Positions 9,907 to 17,430 of a stretch of DNA of 64,000 bases are shown here, one piece after another. The notes under the pieces are model-generated. The model did not search any database. It worked only from the letters and a program-made list of their open reading frames with translations, and was not told where the DNA came from. Within the stretch, counting starts at the first letter, position 1. Each line of letters opens with the position of its first letter. The stretch comes from Bifidobacterium breve (lineage in GTDB: Bacteria; Actinomycetota; Acidimicrobiia; Acidimicrobiales; Acidimicrobilacustridaceae): NCBI GenBank assembly GCA_945862505.1, contig CAMAYJ010000002.1, forward strand, positions 1-64,000, in the 5' to 3' direction. Both the position numbers and the translations under genes were made by a program.

Positions 9907-10553
9907 TGCGGCGTACAGAGTTTCTCCTAAACGGTTCTCTACGACTCGCATTGCACACGTTGGCCGAAGGCGAAGGACGTCCATTGCTGTTGCTCCACGG
10001 TCTCGGGGAGCAATCGCCGATGTCTCGGCCCGAGTGGACTTCGGCGTGGAACGGTCCAGTTCTCGCTCTCGATTTCACCGGACACGGCGAGTCGGATGTT
10101 CCGGTGAGCGGTGGGTACACCCCTGAAGGTTTGATGTCCGACGTTGATGCGGTGCTCGCTGAACATGGTCCCGTCACCATTGTCGGGCGCGGATTTGGAG
10201 CGTGGGTCGGACTCTTAGTTGCCGGAGCACGGACCTCGCACGTTCATGGCGTTGTGCTTTTTGATGGAAGCGGCGCGGTTGGTGGCGGTTCACAGCCGCC
10301 AACTCCATATGTGAATGTTCTCCCCGCTTCAGGAACCACGAAACCTGATCCGTATGCGCTTCTCGAACTCAGCCGTGATCCACGGCCGCCCGATTACGCG
10401 CTCGATTACGTGCGATTCATTCTTGAAGATTCGGAAATCGAGAATCCGATTGTGGTGAGCGCGCGAATCCGACCAGAGTGGTTGGCTGCAGTTGCCTCCG
10501 ACATCGGTGTGATTGAACTTCCGCTGGAACAGGCAATCGAATCGTTCGCCTGA
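9903..10553 (+). CDS. Alpha/beta-hydrolase-fold protein lacking the catalytic serine
   Basis: 216-residue member of the alpha/beta hydrolase fold, translationally coupled to the preceding hydrolase (4-base overlap). It keeps the fold landmarks LLLLHGLGE and DFTGHGESD, but the nucleophile elbow reads GRGFGAW: glycine (Gly97) occupies the serine position. The C-terminal part is short, with no late histidine after residue 180. By family knowledge it should not be a serine hydrolase. It may be a regulatory or structural partner of the upstream protein (inference) or a decaying duplicate. Confidence 0.8.
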   Translation: MMRRTEFLLNGSLRLALHTLAEGEGRPLLLLHGLGEQSPMSRPEWTSAWNGPVLALDFTGHGESDVPVSGGYTPEGLMSDVDAVLAEHGPVTIVGRGFGAWVGLLVAGARTSHVHGVVLFDGSGAVGGGSQPPTPYVNVLPASGTTKPDPYALLELSRDPRPPDYALDYVRFILEDSEIENPIVVSARIRPEWLAAVASDIGVIELPLEQAIESFA

Positions 10554-10565
10554 CGATCGAATTCG

Positions 10566-11633
10566 TTACAGATCGCGAGTTCCGACATAAACGGCGAGTG
10601 CTTCGAGCGCTTGGCATGCCTCGGTTGAGACGTCGATGATTTCGAGAGCCTTGATCGCTTGAGCGGTGAGCTGACTGATACTCGACTCGATCTCCGCTAA
10701 TGCACCCGTGTCGATGAAGACAGCCTGAATCGCCAGAATCTCGTCGAGGCTGAGGTCCAGACAACCAATTCGTTCGAGAGTTCGGAGTTGTGTGGGCGTT
10801 GCGCGCTCGAGGGCAATGGCCAAAATCGGAGTTGGCTTTCCTTCCCTCAGATCGTCACCTACGGGCTTACCAGTGCGTGCGGTGTCGCCGAACGTTCCAA
10901 GGATGTCGTCGCGCAATTGAAATGCTTCACCCAATGGCTCGCCGTAATGAGAAAGTGGTTCCTCAAGTTCATCGAGCCGACCGGCTAACGCCGCGCCAAC
11001 ATGTAACGGGCGTTCGATCGTGTACTTTCCCGACTTGTAGCGGACAATTCGCCGAGCCGTCTGCAGGTCAACGCCGCCTCGGGCAGCCCCAAGGACATCG
11101 AGGAACTGGCCAATATTCAGCTCGATCTTCAATTCGTTCCAAATCTCGAACGCAGCGGCCGGAGCATTCGACATAAGGCGATCGGCGTAGACCTCGGCGA
11201 GGTCTCCGATAAGGATTGCGATGCCTTCACCGAATCGCCGCGCCTCACCGCTCCATGCGCTTTCTTGATGATCTGCATCGAACGTGACATGCACGGTTGA
11301 CTCGCCTCGTCGAATTGAAGATCCATCCATGACATCGTCATGAATCAGCGCAAACGCGTGGAGCATCTCAAAGGCTGCCCCTGCATCGATCACGCCGCTG
11401 TCTCCAGGCGCGCCGCCGGCACCGACAAATGCCCAGTGGCAGAACGCAGGTCGTAAACGCTTTCCGCCATCGAGTACGAATCGAGTCAATACATCGATCG
11501 GCGCTGCAAGATCGGCATCGACTGCGACCCATCGGGCGCGTTCGGCCTCGAGGATCGAACGAAGTCGAGCCTCAACGGGAGCGGCAACCGTGGTGAGTGC
11601 CGCGGGACCTTCGGTGGGCGGCGAACCGATCAC
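10566..11633 (-). CDS. Polyprenyl (geranylgeranyl-type) diphosphate synthase
   Basis: Trans-prenyltransferase extending allylic diphosphates with IPP; 355 residues. The first Asp-rich motif is HDDVMD (D99, D100, D103) followed by RRG; the second reads QLRDDILG, as in the actinobacterial IdsA/GrcC group. The GGKRLRP motif at about 56-62 binds IPP. Product chain length cannot be read with confidence. Its ATG overlaps the xseB stop by 4 bases, so it is last in a minus-strand run including xseA and xseB. Confidence 0.9.
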   Translation of the reverse strand: MIGSPPTEGPAALTTVAAPVEARLRSILEAERARWVAVDADLAAPIDVLTRFVLDGGKRLRPAFCHWAFVGAGGAPGDSGVIDAGAAFEMLHAFALIHDDVMDGSSIRRGESTVHVTFDADHQESAWSGEARRFGEGIAILIGDLAEVYADRLMSNAPAAAFEIWNELKIELNIGQFLDVLGAARGGVDLQTARRIVRYKSGKYTIERPLHVGAALAGRLDELEEPLSHYGEPLGEAFQLRDDILGTFGDTARTGKPVGDDLREGKPTPILAIALERATPTQLRTLERIGCLDLSLDEILAIQAVFIDTGALAEIESSISQLTAQAIKALEIIDVSTEACQALEALAVYVGTRDL

Positions 11634-11869
11634 TCGTCGTCGACGTCAGCGTCGAGTGCATCGAGGTCGGCGACGATGCGAGTGACCTCAACCTGAGCGT
11701 TTTCGAGGCGACCGCGGCACAGCTCAATGAGGTCAGCAGCACGACGAACCTGTTCAGCGAGTCGATCGACATCGACATCGTCTGCTTCGAGTTCGGTGAG
11801 TATGGCTTCTAGCTCAGTGACGGCCTCGGCGTAGCCAAGTGAATCAGCAGAGTCTTTCTTCGTGGCCAT
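11630..11869 (-). CDS. xseB: Exodeoxyribonuclease VII small subunit
   Basis: 79-residue small subunit of the ATP-independent single-strand exonuclease. The helical motif YAEAVTELEAILTELE is diagnostic, followed by a conserved RAADLIELCRGRLENA helix. Start ATG 11869 (MATKKDS) is taken; a TTG at 11881 would overlap the xseA stop. It lies 8 bases after xseA, its obligate partner. Confidence 0.93.
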   Translation of the reverse strand: MATKKDSADSLGYAEAVTELEAILTELEADDVDVDRLAEQVRRAADLIELCRGRLENAQVEVTRIVADLDALDADVDDE

Positions 11870-11877
11870 TGGATCTC

Positions 11878-13110
11878 TCAATCAGTTGCAGTTGCGGTGC
11901 TGGTGATGGTGCCGTCAGAAACGGTTGTGACAAGGGTGTCACCTAGAGACACATCGGCGCTTCGCCGGACGACGGTACCTCTCTCGGTACGAGTGATTGA
12001 CCAGCCGCGCGCCAGAGTCCGAACCGGATCGACGGCACTGAGCCGAGCGGTAAAGAGTTCGAGGCTCTGCTTTTCTGACTTCATCGTGGTCTCAAGGGAT
12101 CGATTGAGGCGCGAGGTCGTACTGGAGAGCCGATGTCGCTCCACCGTGAGTCGGGTTCGGGCTCCGAGGGCGGCGTGGCGGGCCGAGCGGGCGAGCCGTT
12201 CGCGTTCAACCTCAAGAGTTGTGGAAACGATTTCCGCGATGTCACCCCACGCCGTTTCTCCACGAGTGACGACTTCCATGGCGATGTCGACGAGAGCTTC
12301 TGCACAGGCAGTTGGAGTCTTGTTCGCACAATGGGCCACGACATCGGCGACGCTTGTATCGATTTCATGTCCGATACCGGTGAAGACGGGAACCGATGAC
12401 GTTGCTATTGCTCGAGCAACAACCTCGTGGTCGAAGATCGCGAGGTCAAGTCGCGAGCCACCGCCGCGGACGAGGGCGATGACGTCGACCTTGTTGTGCT
12501 GTGCGGTTCGGAGAGCAGCAGCGATAGTGCGTTCGGCGCCGGCACCTTGAACTTTTGAGTCGATGAACTCGACCCGCCAAGGAAGTCGGCTCTCGATAAG
12601 CGAATGCATGAAGTCTGCCTGCGCAGCGCTTTCGTCGGCAGTGATGAGCGCGATGTGCAACGGCATTGGTGCGAGAGCAAGAGAACGATTGCGGTCGATG
12701 AGGTTCTCGGCGCGCAGCACTGCAAGTACGCGCTCGCGTTCAGACTCGAGCGCTTCGAGTGTGAAGGCAGGATCGATATCCTGCATCGACAACTGAAGAC
12801 GGCCACCCGCTAACCACAATTCAAGCGGTCCACGGATACGAACCTTGACGCCTTCTTCCAGACGGACTGTTCCGGCGCTCTGAAGCTTTTGTTCAACCTT
12901 TGGTCGGGCGCGACTCCACAGAGCGACGGGCACTTTGGCGGTGATCGCCCCCTTCTCATCGCGATCTACGAGATCAAAATAGAAGTGGCCGCGGGATTCA
13001 CGAGCGCCAGAGATTTCGCCGTCGACCCAAACCGCTCCACCCAGCCGCGCCTTAATGGCGTCGGCAGTCGCAGTCATCAGTTCAGTCACCGTGTAATTCA
13101 CGTCACTCAT
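11878..13110 (-). CDS. xseA: Exodeoxyribonuclease VII large subunit
   Basis: Catalytic subunit degrading single-stranded DNA to oligonucleotides; 410 residues. N-terminal OB-fold (about 1-100, with VWVDGEISGARESRGHFYFDL) is followed by the catalytic domain (with RGGGSRLDLAIFDHE and FTGIGHEIDTSVADVVAH) and C-terminal helices ending in an LARGWSITR block. The residues DEKGAITAKVPV form a slightly longer OB-fold loop than usual. Start ATG 13110 (MSDVNYTV) is preferred over a GTG three codons upstream. Confidence 0.95.
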   Translation of the reverse strand: MSDVNYTVTELMTATADAIKARLGGAVWVDGEISGARESRGHFYFDLVDRDEKGAITAKVPVALWSRARPKVEQKLQSAGTVRLEEGVKVRIRGPLELWLAGGRLQLSMQDIDPAFTLEALESERERVLAVLRAENLIDRNRSLALAPMPLHIALITADESAAQADFMHSLIESRLPWRVEFIDSKVQGAGAERTIAAALRTAQHNKVDVIALVRGGGSRLDLAIFDHEVVARAIATSSVPVFTGIGHEIDTSVADVVAHCANKTPTACAEALVDIAMEVVTRGETAWGDIAEIVSTTLEVERERLARSARHAALGARTRLTVERHRLSSTTSRLNRSLETTMKSEKQSLELFTARLSAVDPVRTLARGWSITRTERGTVVRRSADVSLGDTLVTTVSDGTITSTATATD

Positions 13111-13166
13111 AGGCCGCACCGTAGCGGTGTTTGACCTTTGATCGTAGCGCCACGAACTGCTGAGAA

Positions 13167-13598
13167 TTACTCCTGAACGAGCTCGATCAGCGTGCCGAGC
13201 GCGTCCTTGGGGTGAATAAACGCAACGGTTGTTCCGCGTGATCCAGGTCGGGGCGCGTCGTCGAGTACTCGAAATCCCTGTGCTTTGACGGCATCAAGCG
13301 CTTCGGCACAATTGGCCACGCGATAACCGACATGGTGAATTCCCGAGCCACCACGAGTGTTGAGCCACTTCGCGACGGTTGAGTCTTCACGAGTCGGGGT
13401 GAGGAGCTGAATATAACTCTCGGCAACCTTGAGCAGCGCCTCTTCAACGCCGTCGCTTTCGACAACTTCACGATGATCGACAACGGCACCGAACGTTTCT
13501 CGGTAGTAGTCGATCGCTGCACCCAGATCAGGAACTGCGATTGCAATATGGTCGATTTCTGTCAGCAGCGGTTTCCGGTTCGCAGCAGTTTCACTCAT
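13167..13598 (-). CDS. mce: Methylmalonyl/ethylmalonyl-CoA epimerase
   Basis: Glyoxalase-fold epimerase interconverting the (R) and (S) forms of methylmalonyl- (and often ethylmalonyl-) CoA; 143 residues. Metal-binding and catalytic elements are EIDHIAIAVPDL, ESYIQLLTP, GIHHVGYRV and the C-terminal LIELVQE. Start ATG 13598 (MSETAANRK) is chosen because CAGGAG lies about 6 bases upstream. It directly follows ccr (62 bases) on the same strand, so ethylmalonyl-CoA is a likely substrate in vivo. Confidence 0.92.
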   Translation of the reverse strand: MSETAANRKPLLTEIDHIAIAVPDLGAAIDYYRETFGAVVDHREVVESDGVEEALLKVAESYIQLLTPTREDSTVAKWLNTRGGSGIHHVGYRVANCAEALDAVKAQGFRVLDDAPRPGSRGTTVAFIHPKDALGTLIELVQE

Positions 13599-13660
13599 TT
13601 GAACTCCTGATTCTTCTTCGCCGGGACGGCGTGCGGTGATGGCCATGGTTCGTGTTTCCT

Positions 13661-15001
13661 CTACGCTCCGTGGCGACGGAACGCCGTGATGCGGTCTTCG
13701 CCGACCTTGGCGCGGAACTCGGGGTCGTCAATGCCAAGGCCTTCTGATGGCGCAAGGCACAACACGCCGATTTTGCCTTCATGCAAGTTCTTATGAACTT
13801 GGTAGGCGGCTTCACCAGTCTGCTCAAGCGGGTACACCGCTGAAAGGATTGGTTGAATCTTGCCTTCACAGATGAGTTGGTTAGCAGCCCATGCTTCGGC
13901 ATAGTTCGCGAAATGTGAGCTGATGATGTTCTTTAACTTCATCCAGAGATGACGATTGTCGTATTCGATCATGAAGCCACTGGTTGCAGCACACGTAACG
14001 ATGGTTCCGCCGCGAGCAGCAACGAAGACTGAGGCGCCAAAGGTTTGGCGGCCCGGGTGTTCAAACACGATGTCGACATCGCGACCGATCATTGAGCGGA
14101 TGTCTTTGCCGAGTCGACGCCATTCTGTTTCGTCTTGGGTGTGCTCGTCGGACCAGAACCTGTAATTGGATGCCCGACGATCGATGACATGCTCAACGCC
14201 GAGGTCGTTCAGCAGCCCAACTTTTTCTGGTGATGACACAACACCCACTGGAGTGCCGCCACCGTTGAGGATGTACTGCACGGCGTAACCGCCGAGGCCA
14301 CCCGACGCGCCCCAAACAAGAACGGCATCGCCTTGTTTCATTTGCGCGGCGTTCCTGCTCACCAGCATCCGGTAACTCGTGGAGTTGCACAACGCGTTAA
14401 CTGATGCTTCTTCCCACGAAAGATGCGCGGGCTTTGGCATGAGCTGATTTGCTTTGACAACCGAAAGTTCAGCGAGTCCGCCATAGTTGGTTTCGAAACC
14501 CCAAATGCGTTGGTTGTCACCAAGCATTGAGTCGTTATGGCTTGATGGGTCTTGATCGTCGACGTGGTTGCAATGCACGACGACTTTGTCGCCGACCTTC
14601 CACTTGCGCACTGCGCTGCCAACTCTTAGGACAACACCCGACGCATCGGAACCGACAGCGTGGAACGGTTGGTCGTGACGTGCTCCCCAGCAACTCTCTT
14701 TGCCGAGGCGTTTGAGAAAGCCGAAGGTGGACACCGGTTCAAAGATCGATGACCAGACAGTGTTGAAATTGATTGAGCTCGCCATGACCGCGATTACTGC
14801 TTCGTCGGGGGCGAGTTCGGGCATGGCGATCTCTTGGAGATGAAGCGCCTGACGTGGGTCCTTGTCTTCTGACTCCATGCCGTCGAACATCGTCTGTTCG
14901 GAGGCGAGAACGACGGTGGCCTTGTAGGACTCGGGCAGGGCGATGGCGGCGAGTTCCTCGCCGGGGGCACCCTGGAGAATGGCATCGATGATCTGTTGCA
15001 T
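13661..15001 (-). CDS. ccr: Crotonyl-CoA carboxylase/reductase
   Basis: NADPH-dependent reductive carboxylation of crotonyl-CoA to (2S)-ethylmalonyl-CoA, the key step of the ethylmalonyl-CoA pathway. The 446-residue MDR-family protein has the Ccr-specific N-terminal extension. The residues known to bind CO2 in characterised Ccr (Asn81, Phe170, Glu171, His365 in Kitasatospora numbering) correspond here to N80 in INFNTVW, F169-E170 in WGFETNYGG, and H363 in IISSHFANY. The nucleotide motif VWGASGGLGG is intact. It is followed by the epimerase gene and diverges from a thiolase gene, consistent with one metabolic module. Confidence 0.95.
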   Translation of the reverse strand: MQQIIDAILQGAPGEELAAIALPESYKATVVLASEQTMFDGMESEDKDPRQALHLQEIAMPELAPDEAVIAVMASSINFNTVWSSIFEPVSTFGFLKRLGKESCWGARHDQPFHAVGSDASGVVLRVGSAVRKWKVGDKVVVHCNHVDDQDPSSHNDSMLGDNQRIWGFETNYGGLAELSVVKANQLMPKPAHLSWEEASVNALCNSTSYRMLVSRNAAQMKQGDAVLVWGASGGLGGYAVQYILNGGGTPVGVVSSPEKVGLLNDLGVEHVIDRRASNYRFWSDEHTQDETEWRRLGKDIRSMIGRDVDIVFEHPGRQTFGASVFVAARGGTIVTCAATSGFMIEYDNRHLWMKLKNIISSHFANYAEAWAANQLICEGKIQPILSAVYPLEQTGEAAYQVHKNLHEGKIGVLCLAPSEGLGIDDPEFRAKVGEDRITAFRRHGA

Positions 15002-15027
15002 GACGCGGCACGCTACCGGGCCTGATG

Positions 15028-15068
15028 GGCCTCAGGCCATGCGGACCGGGCGCCCTGAGGCCATGCGG
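15028..15068. promoter_or_regulatory. Palindrome and direct repeat between ccr and thiolase genes
   Basis: A perfect 9-bp inverted repeat (GGCCTCAGG at 15028-15036, CCTGAGGCC at 15054-15062) overlaps an AGGCCATGCGG direct repeat (15034-15044 and 15058-15068). It lies in the 177-base divergent region just upstream of the ccr start, where a regulator shared by both genes could bind. The regulator is unknown. Confidence 0.4.
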
Positions 15069-15178
15069 TGGCGTTGGTTACCGGCGGGTACAGTTCTGGC
15101 CCGGGACATCGCCGTCCCTCCCGTCGATCGCCTGTCTGAGCCGGCGACGGGGAACAATTCCTCTTGGGAGGTTCAGAC

Positions 15179-16360
15179 ATGGCTGGTTCGGTCATTCTCG
15201 CTGGCGCTCGTACGCCTATCGGCAAGCTTTCTGGCTCGTTAGCCGGATTCGAAGCCACTGATCTTGGTGCACTGGCCATCCGCGCTGCTCTTCAGCGTGC
15301 TGGGCTCACTCCGGAACAGGTTGATTACGTGTTCATGGGTCAGGTGCTGCTCGGCGGTGCTGGTCAGATGACTGCACGTCAGGCATCAACCAAAGCTGGC
15401 ATTCCCATGTCGGTTCCTTCGACCACCGTCAACAAGGTGTGTCTCTCAGGTCTCAATGCAATTCACCTTGCCGACCTCTACATCCAGTCCGGCGAGGCCG
15501 ACATCGTTGTTGCCGGCGGTATGGAGTCGATGACCAACGCTCCGTATCTCATGCCTGGAGCTCGCGCTGGTTTGCGCATGGGTGACAGCAAAGTCATCGA
15601 CTCGATGATGTTCGACGGACTGTTCTGCGCCATTGACCAATTGGCAATGGGCGCTGGCACCGAGAAGTACGCAGCCACCGCCGGAATCAGCCGCGAATCA
15701 CAGGATGCACTTGCCGCACTTTCACACGCACGCGCCGTGAAGGCACAAGCTGAAGGATTTTTCAACGACGAGATCGTCAACGTCGAGATTCCGCAGCGCA
15801 AGGGCGACCCCAAGTTGTTCTCCGTCGACGAAGGCGTTCGCGTCGAATCGACCTATGACTCTTTGAGTGGCCTTCGCCCGGCGTTCGATAAGGCCGGAAA
15901 CATCACCGCTGGTAACGCTTCGCAAATTTCCGATGGTGGCGCAGCAGTCATCGTTGCATCGGAGGCCGCTGCTGAACGACTTGGCATTACGCCGCTCGGT
16001 CGCATCGTCGGATATGGCCAGGTTGCTGGTCCCGATGCATCGCTGCTCGATCAGCCTGCCAATGCAATCAACAGTGCTCTTGATCGTGTCGGCATGAAGG
16101 TTAGCGATCTCGACCTCTTCGAATTGAACGAAGCATTTGCCGCAGTCGGAGTGGCTTCAATGACGAAACTTGGCATCACCGACGAAATCACCAACGTCAA
16201 TGGTGGCGCAATCGCTCTTGGTCACCCCATTGGCATGTCGGGAACCCGTGTTGCCCTGCACCTCTTGCTGGAACTCAAGCGTCGCGGTGGCGGCAAGGGC
16301 GCTGCTGCACTTTGTGGCGGCGGTGGTCAGGGCGACGCCATCTTGCTGGAAACGATCTGA
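15179..16360 (+). CDS. Acetyl-CoA C-acetyltransferase (thiolase)
   Basis: Thiolase condensing two acetyl-CoA to acetoacetyl-CoA or cleaving beta-ketoacyl-CoA; 393 residues. The acyl-enzyme cysteine is C88 in NKVCLSGLNA; the C-terminal catalytic pair is H349 in GHPIG and C379 in CGGGGQGD. The start ATG 15179 (MAGSVILAGARTP) has GGGAGG 7-8 bases upstream. Together with ccr across the divergent promoter it can feed the ethylmalonyl-CoA pathway or polyhydroxybutyrate synthesis. It converges on recR with one base between stops. Confidence 0.95.
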   Translation: MAGSVILAGARTPIGKLSGSLAGFEATDLGALAIRAALQRAGLTPEQVDYVFMGQVLLGGAGQMTARQASTKAGIPMSVPSTTVNKVCLSGLNAIHLADLYIQSGEADIVVAGGMESMTNAPYLMPGARAGLRMGDSKVIDSMMFDGLFCAIDQLAMGAGTEKYAATAGISRESQDALAALSHARAVKAQAEGFFNDEIVNVEIPQRKGDPKLFSVDEGVRVESTYDSLSGLRPAFDKAGNITAGNASQISDGGAAVIVASEAAAERLGITPLGRIVGYGQVAGPDASLLDQPANAINSALDRVGMKVSDLDLFELNEAFAAVGVASMTKLGITDEITNVNGGAIALGHPIGMSGTRVALHLLLELKRRGGGKGAAALCGGGGQGDAILLETI

Positions 16361-16361
16361 G

Positions 16362-16964
16362 CTAGTCGACGTCGCGGCGTCCCTCGAGGGCGCGGCCGAG
16401 CGTGAGCTCGTCTGCGTACTCGAGGTCGCCACCGACAGGAAGTCCGCTGGCAATTCGTGTGACGCGAATGCCGAGTGGTTTGAGTAAACGTCCCAAGTAC
16501 ATCGCGGTTGCTTCGCCTTCGATGTTGGGGTTGGTGCACAGGATGACTTCTTCGATGCCTTCGGGCTCGATGCGCACGAGCAGTTCTTTCACGCGCAATT
16601 GATCGGGGCCGATGCCTTCGATGGGGCTGATCGCACCTTGAAGTACGTGATAGCGACCTCGGTATTCGCCGGTCTTTTCAACTGCCACGATGTCGCGAGG
16701 TTCTTCAACGACGCACACTACGCCTGCCTCGCGGCGTGTATCGCTGCAGATTCCGCAGGAGTCACCTTCGGACACGTTGAAGCATGTCGTGCAAAAACTG
16801 ACGCGTTCTTTCACAATGAGAATGGAATTCGCTAACCGAGTGGCATCTTCGGTGGGCATCTTGAGTAAGTGAAACGCGATGCGTTGGGCCGACTTCGGGC
16901 CAACACCAGGCAAGCGACCGAGTTCATCAATGAGATCCTGAACCGGACCGGCGTAAATACTCAC
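16362..16964 (-). CDS. recR: Recombination mediator protein RecR
   Basis: 200-residue RecFOR-pathway protein that loads RecA at gaps. The N-terminal helix-hairpin-helix ([20 protein letters not shown]) is followed by a zinc finger with cysteines in FCTTCFN and CGICSDTRR, then a Toprim domain ([26 protein letters not shown]). It overlaps the ybaB stop by 4 bases and lies downstream of dnaX, the conserved dnaX-ybaB-recR order. Confidence 0.97.
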   Translation of the reverse strand: MSIYAGPVQDLIDELGRLPGVGPKSAQRIAFHLLKMPTEDATRLANSILIVKERVSFCTTCFNVSEGDSCGICSDTRREAGVVCVVEEPRDIVAVEKTGEYRGRYHVLQGAISPIEGIGPDQLRVKELLVRIEPEGIEEVILCTNPNIEGEATAMYLGRLLKPLGIRVTRIASGLPVGGDLEYADELTLGRALEGRRDVD

Positions 16965-17398
16965 GCTTGATCGTCCGGATCGTGTGAATCGATTTCGATC
17001 GGATCGTGTGAATCAATTTCGATGATGTCCTCGGGTGCTCCGAAAAGACCAAGGGCCTCGAGATCGGCAAGACCACCGAGGTCGCCGAGGTCGGGCATGG
17101 CTGCGTTCTGAAATGGCCCGAGCACTTCCTGTTGCATCGCATCGATTTGCGCGAGCGCATCGTGAAATGCGGCAAGTACAAGATCTTCGAGCATGGCGAC
17201 GTCGGAAGGGTCGACTGCTTCGGGAGAAATCGAGACGTTGAGCACCTGCATGCCACCGGTGACGCGAATTGCTACAGCGCCACCGCCCGCTTGACCGACG
17301 AACTCGCGAGTAGCAGCGTCGGCGCGAGCTTGCTCAAACTGCTGCTGCAGAGCCATGGCTTGACTAAGCATCGAGCCGAGATCGAATTGGTCAGACAC
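16961..17398 (-). CDS. YbaB/EbfC nucleoid-associated protein with repeated acidic tail
   Basis: DNA-binding dimer of the YbaB/EbfC family, 145 residues from a GTG start, longer than the usual 100-115. The family core occupies about 10-100 ([27 protein letters not shown] segment, [13 protein letters not shown]). The extra C-terminal tail is acidic and ends in two copies of IEIDSHDP encoded by a 24-bp tandem repeat. It lies between dnaX (32 bases upstream) and recR (4-base overlap). Confidence 0.93.
   Translation of the reverse strand: MSDQFDLGSMLSQAMALQQQFEQARADAATREFVGQAGGGAVAIRVTGGMQVLNVSISPEAVDPSDVAMLEDLVLAAFHDALAQIDAMQQEVLGPFQNAAMPDLGDLGGLADLEALGLFGAPEDIIEIDSHDPIEIDSHDPDDQA
16976..17023. 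repeat. 24-bp tandem duplication within ybaB
   Basis: Two adjacent 24-bp copies (16976-16999 and 17000-17023) differ at one base (cgattt versus caattt). They encode the repeated IEIDSHDP octapeptide, an in-frame duplication in the acidic tail. Confidence 0.9.
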
Positions 17399-17430
17399 GT
17401 GGGCTCCCGCAGGGGCGATGGGGTAGGGAA

